A stretch of 64,000 bases of DNA. Origin: Bacteroidales bacterium (GTDB taxonomy: Bacteria > Bacteroidota > Bacteroidia > Bacteroidales > FEN-979). Positions 8,560-17,636 of the stretch are shown here, one piece after another. The notes beneath the pieces were generated by a model. That model was not told the origin of the DNA. It saw nothing but the letters and a program-made list of their open reading frames with translations, and did no database searches. The position numbers were made by a program, and so were the translations under genes. The stretch lies in contig JANXZO010000034.1 of NCBI GenBank assembly GCA_025355465.1, positions 49,581 to 113,580 on the forward strand. Direction: 5' to 3'. How positions within the stretch are numbered: the first letter of the stretch is position 1; each line of letters begins with the position of its first letter.

Positions 8560-9954
8560 ATGGCTCTGATAAAATCTATATCCGGAATTCGTGGCACGAT
8601 TGGCGGAAAGGCCGGTGAGGGCCTGAGTCCGGTCGATATCGTAAGGTTCACATCTGCTTATACAGCGTTCCTTAAGCTCAGCCACCCGAAGGAAAAATTA
8701 CGTGTGATTCTTGGCCGCGATGCCCGCATTTCCGGTGTTATGGTTAATAACCTTGTGGCCGGTGCTTTGATGGGCATGGGTGCTGATGTTCTTGACATCG
8801 GTCTGACCACCACACCCACAGCCGAAATTGCCGTAGTGGAATCGGGCGCTCACGGAGGAATCATCCTTACCGCAAGTCACAATCCCAAACAGTGGAATGC
8901 GCTCAAGTTGCTGAACAGCAAAGGGGAGTTCCTTTCCGCAACAGATGGGGAACAGGTGCTCAGCCTGGCCGATTCGGCCAGTTACAAATTTGCCGAGGTG
9001 ATGGACCTTGGAAAGTATGAAACCGACAACACATTCATTCGTAAGCATATTGAAAAGGTTCTTGCCCTGCCGCTGGTTGATGTTGATGCAATCAAAGCCG
9101 CACGCTTCCGGGTGGCAGTTGATGCCGTGAACAGCACCGGGGGTATTGCTATTCCTGAGCTGCTGAAAGCGCTTGGGGTAAGTAAAATATTTGCGCTTTA
9201 CTGCGATCCTACCGGAGATTTCCCGCATAATCCGGAACCGCTGCCCGAGCACCTGCGCGACATCTGCGAATATGTGGTAACCAACAAGGCCGACGTGGGG
9301 TTTGTAGTCGATCCCGACGTGGACCGGCTGGCTATCATCAACGAAGTGGGCGAAACTTTTGGTGAGGAGTATACGCTTGTGGCCATAGCCGATTATGTAC
9401 TTCAGCACAACAAAGGGAACACGGTATCGAACCTCTCCTCCACGCAAGCGCTGAAGGTGATTACCGAAAAGGCCGGGGGAAAATATTACGCTTCGGCCGT
9501 CGGAGAAGTGAATGTAGTGGAACTTATGAAGGCTAACCACGCAGTTATCGGAGGAGAAGGTAACGGTGGAGTGATCTATCCCGAAATTCATTATGGCCGT
9601 GATGCACTTGTCGGCATTGCCCTGTTTCTCACCCACCTGGCTAAATCCGGAAAAAAGTGTTCCGCCCTGCGCGACAGCTACCCCAATTATTTTATCTCCA
9701 AGAACAAGATCGAATTCAGTCCCGACATGGATGTCGATGCCATTTTGAAAAAGATCGTCGAAAAATACAAAAAGCAACAGATCACCGACATTGATGGCAT
9801 TAAGATCCATTTCGACAATGAATGGGTGCATATGAGGCGCTCAAACACCGAACCGATCGTGCGGATTTATGCCGAAAGTGATATGCTGGCCAAAGCTGAT
9901 AACCTGGCTAAGAAAATCCTCAACGATTTCAAGGACATCCTGAACAACCGCTGA
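8560..9954 (+). CDS. glmM: Phosphoglucosamine mutase / phosphohexomutase
   Basis: Interconverts glucosamine-6-phosphate and glucosamine-1-phosphate for peptidoglycan and LPS precursors. Start chosen at ATG 8560 (MALIKSISGIRGTIGG), which matches the family's N-terminus; a TTG 18 bp earlier overlaps the -7 box and is less likely. Visible are the phosphoserine loop TASHNPKQWN, the metal loop DPDVDRLAI, the sugar loop GGEGNGGV and the phosphate-binding RRSNTEPIVRIY. Length is 464 aa. Relatives include phosphomannomutases, so sugar preference is inferred from overall similarity to Bacteroidota GlmM. Confidence 0.9.
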   Translation: MALIKSISGIRGTIGGKAGEGLSPVDIVRFTSAYTAFLKLSHPKEKLRVILGRDARISGVMVNNLVAGALMGMGADVLDIGLTTTPTAEIAVVESGAHGGIILTASHNPKQWNALKLLNSKGEFLSATDGEQVLSLADSASYKFAEVMDLGKYETDNTFIRKHIEKVLALPLVDVDAIKAARFRVAVDAVNSTGGIAIPELLKALGVSKIFALYCDPTGDFPHNPEPLPEHLRDICEYVVTNKADVGFVVDPDVDRLAIINEVGETFGEEYTLVAIADYVLQHNKGNTVSNLSSTQALKVITEKAGGKYYASAVGEVNVVELMKANHAVIGGEGNGGVIYPEIHYGRDALVGIALFLTHLAKSGKKCSALRDSYPNYFISKNKIEFSPDMDVDAILKKIVEKYKKQQITDIDGIKIHFDNEWVHMRRSNTEPIVRIYAESDMLAKADNLAKKILNDFKDILNNR

Positions 9955-9959
9955 TTGCC

Positions 9960-10193
9960 ATGCCACGCAAGAAATCAAAAAAAAGCAGGAAGCCGACCAA
10001 ATTCAAGACCATCACCATCAAGGTAACGGCCAAACAGAAGAAGTCGCTGGTCAACTTCGCCAAATCCAGGCGGACTACAACAAATAAAGTCATCAAAAAG
10101 GCGATTCGTCCGTTGCTGCAAAATTATGCCGGGCTGGAGGTAACTTCAACTTCCACAAAGGTTAACCAGTTGGCATTGTTCGAGCAGGAGTAG
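9960..10193 (+). CDS. Small lysine-rich protein, ribbon-helix-helix-like
   Basis: 77 aa, strongly basic at the N-terminus (PRKKSKKSRKPTK). It is followed by a strand (FKTITIKVT) and two predicted helices (KQKKSLVNFAKSR and TTNKVIKKAIRPLL), the pattern of ribbon-helix-helix DNA-binding proteins. It starts 6 bp after glmM and is probably co-transcribed with it, and ends 2 bp before convergent recR. Function unknown; a small DNA- or RNA-binding protein is the most likely reading. Confidence 0.7.
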   Translation: MPRKKSKKSRKPTKFKTITIKVTAKQKKSLVNFAKSRRTTTNKVIKKAIRPLLQNYAGLEVTSTSTKVNQLALFEQE

Positions 10194-10195
10194 TT

Positions 10196-10825
10196 TCAGG
10201 ACTGTTTTCGCGAAATGATCGATTCGTAAGGAGTGCGGTTCAGGATCGATCGTCCGAGGGTTACTTCGTCTGTGTGTTCCAGTTCATCTCCGATCGAAAT
10301 ACCCCGTGCAATGGCAGATACGGTAATCCCGAAATTCATGATTCTGCGGTAAAGGTAAAAGTTGGTGGTGTCGCCTTCGATGGTGGTAGGCAGTGCGAGT
10401 ATCACCTCGCGGATAACTCCGCTGTCCATCCTGCTGATCATGGAGGCTATATTGAGGTCCTGCGGGCCAATCCCCTCCATGGGTGAGATGATGCCGCCGA
10501 GAACATGGTAAACGCCATCGAACTGCCCCGTATTTTCAATGGCCATCACATCCCGGATGTCTTCTACAATGCAAACCAGTCCTTTGTCGCGCTTCGGATT
10601 GGAACAGATGGCGCACACCTCCTGGTCGGAGATATTTTTACACTCCCTGCAATAATTCACCTCATTGCGCATTTTAATTACCGAAGTGCCCAGGGCCTCC
10701 ACTTCTGCCGGATGGCGTTTAAGCAGGTTCAACGCCATGCGTAACGCGGTTTTACGACCAATTCCCGGAAGTTTTGCCAGTTCGTTTACGGCACTTTCAA
10801 GCAGCCTTGAAGGATAGTTTTGCAA
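10196..10825 (-). CDS. recR: Recombination mediator RecR
   Basis: RecR acts with RecO and RecF to load RecA on gapped DNA. The 209-aa protein shows the N-terminal helix-hairpin-helix ([17 protein letters not shown]), a four-cysteine zinc motif ([18 protein letters not shown]) and the Toprim domain ([14 protein letters not shown]). The promoter region is shared with the divergent gene at 10870. Confidence 0.96.
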   Translation of the reverse strand: MQNYPSRLLESAVNELAKLPGIGRKTALRMALNLLKRHPAEVEALGTSVIKMRNEVNYCRECKNISDQEVCAICSNPKRDKGLVCIVEDIRDVMAIENTGQFDGVYHVLGGIISPMEGIGPQDLNIASMISRMDSGVIREVILALPTTIEGDTTNFYLYRRIMNFGITVSAIARGISIGDELEHTDEVTLGRSILNRTPYESIISRKQS

Positions 10826-10846
10826 GAAGATTATTGTTTAGCTTTG
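10820..10846 (+). promoter_or_regulatory. Promoter of the MORN-type gene
   Basis: TTG (10820-10822), 16 nt, TAGCTTTG (10839-10846). Immediately next to it on the minus strand is TACTTTTG (10854-10847), a -7 box for recR, so the two divergent promoters abut. Confidence 0.5.
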
Positions 10847-10869
10847 CAAAAGTACTTTTTTAACCGATC

Positions 10870-11562
10870 ATGACCCGTATTTTCCTCGTCGTTTTTTACA
10901 TTCTTTCAGCCTGTTATTTATTTGGACAGGATGCTGTCAACCGTACCGGTGCCAAGGGAGAAAAACAGGGCTTCTGGCGAAAGGAGGATTCCCTGCACCG
11001 CAAAATCTACGAAGGCAATTTCAAGGATGGGGTTCCCTGCGGCGAATTCAGATATTATTATTCCGACGGCAAGCTGAAAACCGTTTCATTGGTTTCAAAA
11101 CATGGAAAACAGGCTGAAACGACTACCTATTTTCCAAACGGGAAAAAGATGGCCTCAGGAAGGTATCTTAACGAGAAAAAAGACAGCACCTGGCAGTTTT
11201 TTAGCGAAGAAGACGGGGTTCTGGTGTCAGAAGAAAATTATCAAGCAGGGAAAAAGTCGGGCATATCACAGGCCTATTTCTCCAACGGAAAAGTTTCTGA
11301 ATTAATTACCTTTCTTGCAGGCATTCGGTATGGATTATGGGAACAGTATTACTCCGACGGAAAAATCCGCCTTCGGAGTGCTTATCTCAACGACCAGAAA
11401 AGCGGCCCTTTCAAAACCTTTTATAACTCAGGTCAGCCCATGATGAACGGCGCCTATGTCAATGGCCGGATGGATGGCACTTGGATCTATTACGACGAAA
11501 AGGGAAAAGTGACCAAAAAGGAGATCTACAGCAACGGTGTTCTGATTAAGAAGGAGTTGTAA
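10870..11562 (+). CDS. Secreted MORN-repeat-like protein
   Basis: 230 aa with a clear N-terminal signal peptide (IFLVVFYILSACYLFGQ). The rest consists of repeated strands of the type GxWxxYYSDGKxxxxxxYxNxxKSGxxxxFYxxG, e.g. GLWEQYYSDGKIRLRSAYL. These are the degenerate MORN-type repeats often annotated as antitoxin-like repeats in Bacteroidota. Such proteins form elongated beta-sheet surfaces; a periplasmic or outer-surface location is likely. No enzymatic residues are evident. Confidence 0.78.
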   Translation: MTRIFLVVFYILSACYLFGQDAVNRTGAKGEKQGFWRKEDSLHRKIYEGNFKDGVPCGEFRYYYSDGKLKTVSLVSKHGKQAETTTYFPNGKKMASGRYLNEKKDSTWQFFSEEDGVLVSEENYQAGKKSGISQAYFSNGKVSELITFLAGIRYGLWEQYYSDGKIRLRSAYLNDQKSGPFKTFYNSGQPMMNGAYVNGRMDGTWIYYDEKGKVTKKEIYSNGVLIKKEL

Positions 11563-11603
11563 TCCCACGCCGGTTGATCTTCTGATCCTGATCCGCTCCG
11601 GAA

Positions 11604-13487
11604 TTATTCGTTGCGAAAGGTCAGTTTTCCATCTTGTTCATCCAGCACGATGACATCCTCTTTTCCACCTTGTCTGCCAGGATCATCTTGGAAAGTTCGT
11701 TCAGAACTTCGCGTTGTATGACACGTTTGATGGGCCGGGCGCCATATTGCGGGTCGAATCCCAGCGTGGCGATTTGCTCGATGGCCTTTTTTGTAGCCGT
11801 GAGTCGAATGTCGTTTTTTGCCAGCATCTGCTGCACGGCTCCGAGCTGAAGTTCGACCACCCGGGTGATCTCGGTTTTCGTGAGCGGTTCGAACATGATG
11901 ATCTCATCAACGCGGTTCAGGAATTCCGGGGGGATGCTCTTTTTCAGCAAATCGAAGACCTCATGACGGGTTTTGTTCAGCAGATATTCCCGGTTTTTGT
12001 CATTCACCTTCTCCATGTTCTCCTGGATGATGTGCGATCCGATGTTGGAGGTCATGATGATGATCGTGTTCTTGAAATCTACCGTACGGCCTTTGTTGTC
12101 GGTGAGCCGTCCGTCGTCGAGTACCTGAAGCAGGATGTTGAACACGTCCGGGTGGGCTTTTTCAATCTCGTCGAGAAGCACTACGGAGTAGGGTTTCCGG
12201 CGAACCGCTTCGGTCAGTTGCCCGCTCTCCTCATAACCTACATATCCCGGCGGCGCCCCGATCAGGCGTGAAACGGTATGCCGTTCCTGGTATTCCGACA
12301 TGTCTATACGCACCATGCTGTTCTCGTTGTTGAACAGGAATTCTGCCAGGGCTTTGGCCAGTTCCGTTTTGCCAACACCAGTGGTTCCCAGGAAGATAAA
12401 AGAGCCGATGGCTTCCTCCTGTCCTACAACCCGTGTGTGAAGTTCGGCCTCGAGGTCGAGGAGCTTCTGCCGCTCACTCTGAAGCAGCCTGGTTTCGTCG
12501 CTTTCACGCTTGATGGCTTCCCGTTCGATCTCCATCTGACGGATCCTGCGTTCAATTTTTTCAAGTTCTTCCGGCAGGGAATTGATCTCAAGTCTCAATT
12601 TGGAAGCAGCCTCATCAATCAGGTCGATGGCTTTGTCGGGGAGGAAACGTTCGGTAATGTAACGCTGGCTCAATTCCACAGCGGCAATGATCGCTTCATC
12701 TTTGATCCGTACATGGTGATGCGTTTCGTATCTCTCTTTCAGCCCGCGCAGAATGGCGATGGCATCGAGCGTGTCGGGTTCGTTGACCAGAACCGGCTGA
12801 AACCGGCGCTCGAGCGCTTTGTCCTTCTCAAAATATTTCTGGTACTCCTTCAGGGTGGTTGCCCCGATGGCTCGCAGGTCGCCCCGGGCCAGGGCCGGTT
12901 TCAGGATGTTGGCTGCGTCCATGGCTCCCTCGCTTGCACCTGCCCCGACAAGGGTATGTATCTCATCGATAAAGAGTACGATCGCTCCATTGGATACCAT
13001 TACCTCCTTAACCACGCTCTTAGGCCGCTCCTCGAACTCTCCTTTGTATTTGGCACCGGCGATCAGCGAACCCATATCAAGCGAATAGATCTGCTTGGTT
13101 TTGAGATTTTCGGGCACGTCGCCGTCAATGATACGGTGGGCAAGTCCTTCGGCAATGGCGGTTTTGCCTACCCCGGGTTCCCCAATCAGGATGGGGTTGT
13201 TCTTGGTACGTCTGGTAAGTCTCTTCCGCATTCTGACCGGTTACCGCACTGCCCTGGCGAAGTTGACGGATCGCCGTCGTCAGGTCCTTCTCGGTAACTC
13301 CATTGTCTTTGAACAGCCGGGAAGCCTGTCCTTTGGTTGTGAGCAGCCCCAGAATCATATGCTCGATCGTGACAAATTCGTCTTTCATCTCTTTGGATAT
13401 GGTATCGGCTTTCTGCAGTGCCTGGGCAATCTCCTGGCCTTTCTGCACTGCCTCCTGGGCTTTGATTGTGAAGTTGTTGAAATTCAT
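11604..13487 (-). pseudogene. clpB: clpB with four internal deletions and two frameshifts
   Basis: ClpB is the HSP100 disaggregase, normally about 860 aa; this locus has room for about 627 codons. The start ([14 protein letters not shown]) and both ATPase domains are recognisable: Walker A GEPGVGKT, then GTTGVGKT in the second domain. Four segments are missing compared with the family: about 55 residues of the N-domain after residue 22 (near 13421); the linker before RRTKNNPIL (near 13213, which also breaks frame); almost the whole coiled-coil middle domain (near 12490); and about 26 residues before SFIFLG (near 12408). A further 1-nt loss near 11662 puts the normal end ([12 protein letters not shown], stop at 11604) out of frame. 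It is either a real pseudogene or an assembly fault. Confidence 0.85.
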
Positions 13488-13673
13488 ATAATTTATTGCT
13501 TTTTAATTTGTTTACTGTGATTTGGTACGTATCTATTTCATCCTTCCTTATTGCATCTGTGCATTCGTGCATTCGTGCGTCGGACCATTCACACAAGCCT
13601 CCTGCCAACCCTGAAAACAGGCATTTTTGTCATAAAAATTACCATATTCCGGTCGTTTTGACTGTTTTTCTGT

Positions 13674-13681
13674 TACTTTTG
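13674..13681 (+). promoter_or_regulatory. -7 box upstream of the CoA-binding protein gene
   Basis: TACTTTTG matches TAnnTTTG, 27 bp before the start at 13708. The nearest TTG (13658-13660) is only 13 nt upstream of the box, shorter than normal. Confidence 0.35.
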
Positions 13682-13707
13682 CCATTAAATTGTGAATTAA
13701 TTAACAC

Positions 13708-14070
13708 ATGATCAAAAAGACGCTGGTACTCGGTGCCAGCACTAACCCTGAACGGTTTTCGTACCTTGCCGTACGAAAGCTGAAATTCAACAATATCCCG
13801 GTTGTAGCTTTGGGATTGAGGGAAGGGGAGATCGCCGGGGTTAAGGTGGAAAAACCCTTTCCCAAGTATGAAGACATCCATACGGTTACCTTGTATATCG
13901 GACCCAAAAATCTGCCTCCGTTTTACGATTATATTCTGGGGCTTAAACCTCAGCGGGTTATTTTTAATCCGGGTACCGAAAATCCCGAATTTGGCGAGAT
14001 TTTAAAGCGTGAACACATTGAAGTAATGCATGCCTGTACTCTGATCATGCTCACCAACGGGCTTTACTGA
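13708..14070 (+). CDS. CoA-binding domain protein (YccU type)
   Basis: 120 aa, a single Rossmann-fold CoA-binding domain: strand-loop at the start (TLVLGASTNPERFSYLAVRKL), PVVALG, then IHTVTLYIG and RVIFNPGTENPEFGEILK. The length and motifs match stand-alone CoA_binding_2 proteins related to succinyl-CoA synthetase alpha. The biological role of this family is not established. It stands alone, downstream of the clpB region on the opposite strand. Confidence 0.85.
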   Translation: MIKKTLVLGASTNPERFSYLAVRKLKFNNIPVVALGLREGEIAGVKVEKPFPKYEDIHTVTLYIGPKNLPPFYDYILGLKPQRVIFNPGTENPEFGEILKREHIEVMHACTLIMLTNGLY

Positions 14071-14202
14071 TGCACTAAAGGGTAATCTCCTGCGTTATTA
14101 TCATGTCCTGTTGAGGCGGTCATCCGGCCTTGTATTGATGTGGTACCGCGGTGGGAAATAATTCAAATATTTTCGTAATTTTACAACCGAATTCTACCCT
14201 GG

Positions 14203-15330
14203 ATGAGATTATTCCCGTTTATTATCTTGTTTTTGACCAGTTTGTCCGGCATGGGACAGATGCATGTCGTAATTGCACCTACAGATACGATTGCCTGTTT
14301 CCGCGACAGTGTTGCCTGCACGGTAACCATAACCAATGCCGGACCGGGAGCTGACACTTCGTATGTCTGGCAAAAGAACGGCATCATCTTCTCCTGGAAA
14401 GACACCTCCTTGTTTTACATTCCCCGCGTTCAGGCCGGCGATACCGGTTTTTACCGTTGTATTGTTTCTGTTGGCATCAATACCGACACAAGCAACGCTT
14501 TCCACCTTGGAATGCACCCGAAAATGAAGATCGACACCCTTTACCGCTACAATGCGCTGGGATGTCCGGTGGATTGCAAAGGACAGTTCAAGGTCAAGGT
14601 TACCGGAGGTACGGAGTTTTCGGGCTATCCGCACTATATATACGATTGGAAAGCAGGTCATTCGCAGGATACGATCGTTTTCGGACTCTGCCGGGGGAAA
14701 TACACATTCACGGTAACGGACTCGATGAAGTGTGCCTACGACACCTCCTATTTTGTGGATGTGCTAAGGTCGCCGAAAGTTGATTTTGAGCGCCTTCCGG
14801 GCGATACTGTGTACCTCACCAACCCGAACCTTACCGTATTTTTTCAGGACAGTCTGAAAAAACACATGACAAACTGGGAGTGGGATTTCGGCGACAACAA
14901 AAAAGTTGCCAACCTGAATCCCGCCACACATACTTATGACAAAACGGGCACGTTTCCGGTGCGCCTGAGTTTTACCGACCTGAATGGTTGTGATACTACG
15001 ATTTCTCACGACATTGTGGTGAAAGTGGTTGAGTTGAAAATTCCCAACGTCTTCACGCCGAACGGCGACGGGTACAACGATCAGTTCAAGATCACCATCA
15101 AAGGCAATGGATCGGCTGATTGGCGAGAAGCTTACCTTGGCAACGAGTTCATCGTGTTCGACCGCTGGGGCAAAAAGGTTTATCAGCAAAGCAATTACAA
15201 GAGCGGAGACTGGGATGGGGCCAATCTTTCCACAGGTACCTATTTTTATGTGCTTAAGTGCCAGGGCCAGTTTGGCGACGATGTTTTTAAAGGTTCCATC
15301 ACCATCCTCCGGGGCGAGGCGCAGCAGTAA
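14203..15330 (+). CDS. Secreted PKD-type protein with T9SS type B sorting domain
   Basis: 375 aa with a signal peptide (FPFIILFLTSLSGMGQ). An Ig-like segment follows (SYVWQKNGI...GDTGFYRCIV), then a PKD-like domain (NWEWDFGDNKKVANLNPATHTYDKTG). The C-terminal 85-90 residues start IPNVFTPNGDGYNDQF, the signature of the gliding-associated (type B) C-terminal domain that directs type IX secretion. It should be exported and anchored at or released from the cell surface. A TAATTTTA box at 14176-14183 is a possible promoter element. Confidence 0.88.
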   Translation: MRLFPFIILFLTSLSGMGQMHVVIAPTDTIACFRDSVACTVTITNAGPGADTSYVWQKNGIIFSWKDTSLFYIPRVQAGDTGFYRCIVSVGINTDTSNAFHLGMHPKMKIDTLYRYNALGCPVDCKGQFKVKVTGGTEFSGYPHYIYDWKAGHSQDTIVFGLCRGKYTFTVTDSMKCAYDTSYFVDVLRSPKVDFERLPGDTVYLTNPNLTVFFQDSLKKHMTNWEWDFGDNKKVANLNPATHTYDKTGTFPVRLSFTDLNGCDTTISHDIVVKVVELKIPNVFTPNGDGYNDQFKITIKGNGSADWREAYLGNEFIVFDRWGKKVYQQSNYKSGDWDGANLSTGTYFYVLKCQGQFGDDVFKGSITILRGEAQQ

Positions 15331-15339
15331 AAGATCCTC

Positions 15340-15984
15340 ATGCGCAAGGAAGAACGGTTCCGTTTTGTTATCGGTTATTTCCTAGAGAACAGACCTCAGG
15401 CTGAAACTGAGCTGTCATACAAAGATCCTTACGAGTTGATCGTGGCCGTTATCCTTTCGGCGCAATGCACTGATAAACGGGTGAATATGATCACTCCCCT
15501 GTTTTTTGAGCGGTTCCCCACCGTGCAATCCCTTTCCAATGCCGGCACAGAAGAGGTATTCAGCCTGATCAGGAGTTGTTCTTATTCTAACAATAAGACC
15601 AAGAGCCTACTGGGAATGGCCAAAATGCTGGTGACCGACTATAACGGGGTGATGCCACGCGATGTTGATGAGCTTCAGAAACTGCCCGGGGTCGGACGAA
15701 AGACTGCCAATGTTTTGGCTGCAGTACTCTTTAATCAGCCCGCTCTTGCCGTCGATACTCATGTGTTCCGGGTTTCTGCCCGGATTGGTTTGACCGTTAA
15801 TGCACGTAATCCGCTGCAAACTGAACAACAACTTGTAAAGCATATTCCCGAACATCTCCGGTCGATTGCCCATCACTGGTTAATTCTTCACGGCAGATAT
15901 ATTTGCATTGCACGAAAACCTCATTGCGAACAATGCGGACTGACGACAGTATGCAAGTATTTTGCCTCCCGTCAGAAAGGTTAA
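15340..15984 (+). CDS. nth: Endonuclease III
   Basis: DNA glycosylase/AP lyase that removes oxidised pyrimidines. The 214-aa protein has the helix-hairpin-helix LPGVGRKTANVL containing the catalytic lysine, the catalytic aspartate in AVDTHVFR, and a C-terminal 4Fe-4S motif (C-x6-C-x2-C-x5-C in CIARKPHCEQCGLTTVCKYF). It begins 10 bp after the preceding secreted-protein gene. Confidence 0.96.
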   Translation: MRKEERFRFVIGYFLENRPQAETELSYKDPYELIVAVILSAQCTDKRVNMITPLFFERFPTVQSLSNAGTEEVFSLIRSCSYSNNKTKSLLGMAKMLVTDYNGVMPRDVDELQKLPGVGRKTANVLAAVLFNQPALAVDTHVFRVSARIGLTVNARNPLQTEQQLVKHIPEHLRSIAHHWLILHGRYICIARKPHCEQCGLTTVCKYFASRQKG

Positions 15985-16085
15985 TTTGTTGATAACTCAT
16001 TCTGCAGCACCCCTTACCGTCGCCGAATAATTTCTACTTTTGAGCAAACGCTAATGGCTATTGGCTAATGCCTAATTCCTTAATC

Positions 16086-16550
16086 ATGACCCATTTAAAA
16101 ATTGGTGATATTGCACCCGAGATCGAATCATTCGACCAGGATGGAAAGCCTCTCTCCCTGAAATCGTTTCGTGGGAGCAAAGTAATCCTTTATTTCTATC
16201 CGAAGGACAATACCCCCGGCTGCACGGCAGAAGCCTGCAATCTAAGGGATAACTATCAGATTCTTATTGCAAAAGGCTTTAAAATTATCGGGGTAAGTGC
16301 CGATGATGAGAAGTCGCATAAAAATTTTTCTTCGAAATACAGTTTACCTTTTGCCCTTATTTCCGATAAAGCCAAGAAAGTCATCCTGGATTACGGTGTA
16401 TGGGGAAAGAAGAAGCTCTATGGTAAAGAATATGATGGGATCAACCGGTTAACCTTCATCATTGATGAAACAGGAAAGATCGCTCACATCTTCACGAAAG
16501 TAGACAAAAAAAACCATACCCTGCAGATCCTGGAAGCTTTGGGTAACTAA
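16086..16550 (+). CDS. bcp: Thioredoxin-dependent thiol peroxidase (Bcp/PrxQ)
   Basis: Reduces peroxides using thioredoxin. Start chosen at ATG 16086 (MTHLKIGDIAPEIES), which fits the family; an ATG 18 bp earlier is also open. The 154-aa protein has the peroxidatic cysteine in TPGCTAEACNLRD, with the resolving cysteine five residues later as in atypical 2-Cys PrxQ, and the typical GVSADDEKSHKNF segment. It precedes recA, separated by a large inverted repeat. Confidence 0.94.
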   Translation: MTHLKIGDIAPEIESFDQDGKPLSLKSFRGSKVILYFYPKDNTPGCTAEACNLRDNYQILIAKGFKIIGVSADDEKSHKNFSSKYSLPFALISDKAKKVILDYGVWGKKKLYGKEYDGINRLTFIIDETGKIAHIFTKVDKKNHTLQILEALGN

Positions 16551-16558
16551 CTTATTAC

Positions 16559-16608
16559 AGACGCACCGCCGTGCGTCTCCATCAGTAAAGACGCACGGCG
16601 GTGCGTCT
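16559..16608. repeat. Perfect 20-bp inverted repeat between bcp and recA
   Basis: AGACGCACCGCCGTGCGTCT (16559-16578) is the exact reverse complement of the arm at 16589-16608, with 10 bp between. Each arm is itself a hairpin (GACGCAC/GTGCGTC, 4-nt loop), so the RNA can fold either as one long stem or two short ones. It lies 22 bp before recA. It may terminate bcp, influence recA expression, or be a dispersed repeat of the REP type. Confidence 0.85.
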
Positions 16609-16630
16609 AAACCAATAGGAGAAATAGAAA

Positions 16631-17635
16631 ATGGCAAATGAAGTAAACAAGGAGAAGGTAAAGGCTTTACAGCTTACTTTGGATAAGCTCGAAAAGACTT
16701 ATGGAAAGGGAACGGTCATGCGGCTTGGCGAAAACGCCATCGATGCAGTAGAGGTGATCCCAACAGGATCTATCGGATTGGATATCGCACTTGGTGTTGG
16801 CGGGATGCCAAAAGGCAGGGTAATTGAAATATATGGACCTGAATCATCCGGAAAAACCACGCTGGCATTGCATGCAATAGCAGAATCTCAGCGGATGGGA
16901 GGCATTGCCGCGTTTATTGATGCGGAGCATGCCTTCGACCGGTTTTATGCCCAGAAACTCGGGGTAGATGTTGAAAACCTGCTTGTTTCACAACCCGACA
17001 ACGGTGAGCAGGCCCTGGAGATTACCGAAAACCTGATCCGTTCGGGTGCCATCGATATTATCGTGATCGACTCTGTGGCAGCCCTCACCCCAAAGAGCGA
17101 AATTGAAGGTGAAATGGGTGATTCGAAAATGGGATTGCAGGCCCGGCTGATGTCACAGGCGCTTAGAAAACTCACCTCCACCATCAGTAAAACAGCTACC
17201 TGCTGCATCTTTATTAACCAGCTGCGCGAAAAAATCGGCGTCATGTTCGGTAATCCCGAGACTACCACCGGCGGTAATGCCCTTAAATTCTATGCTTCCG
17301 TGCGTCTTGATATCCGAAAGATCACCCAGATCAAGGATGGTGAAGAAGCCATCGGAAACCGCGTAAGGGTAAAAGTGGTCAAAAATAAGGTGGCTCCTCC
17401 ATTCCGCAAAGCCGAATTCGACATCATTTATGGAGAGGGAATTTCAAGGCAATTCGAGATCATCGACCTGGCTACGGAATACAACGTAATCAAAAAGAGC
17501 GGTTCGTGGTTTAGCTATGGAGACACCAAACTCGGACAGGGCAGGGATGCAGTGAAGAAGATCTTGCAGGATAATCCTGAACTGGCCGATGAACTGCAGG
17601 GTAAGATCAAGGAGGTTCTCAATAATCCCAAATAG
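16631..17635 (+). CDS. recA: Recombinase RecA
   Basis: ATP-dependent strand-exchange protein and coprotease that triggers self-cleavage of LexA/CI-type repressors. 334 aa, with the Walker A motif GPESSGKT, the catalytic EHAFD region, Walker B ([11 protein letters not shown]), loop 2 ([20 protein letters not shown]) and the short C-terminal domain. It is relevant to the S24 repressor cassette at 26450-33314, whose repressor could be a RecA target. The following lipoprotein gene starts 2 bp after its stop. Confidence 0.98.
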   Translation: MANEVNKEKVKALQLTLDKLEKTYGKGTVMRLGENAIDAVEVIPTGSIGLDIALGVGGMPKGRVIEIYGPESSGKTTLALHAIAESQRMGGIAAFIDAEHAFDRFYAQKLGVDVENLLVSQPDNGEQALEITENLIRSGAIDIIVIDSVAALTPKSEIEGEMGDSKMGLQARLMSQALRKLTSTISKTATCCIFINQLREKIGVMFGNPETTTGGNALKFYASVRLDIRKITQIKDGEEAIGNRVRVKVVKNKVAPPFRKAEFDIIYGEGISRQFEIIDLATEYNVIKKSGSWFSYGDTKLGQGRDAVKKILQDNPELADELQGKIKEVLNNPK

Positions 17636-17636
17636 T

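Noticed and set aside
12278..13297. 339-codon plus-strand frame over clpB
   Set aside because: Antisense of the Clp ATPase domains with no own domain or promoter.
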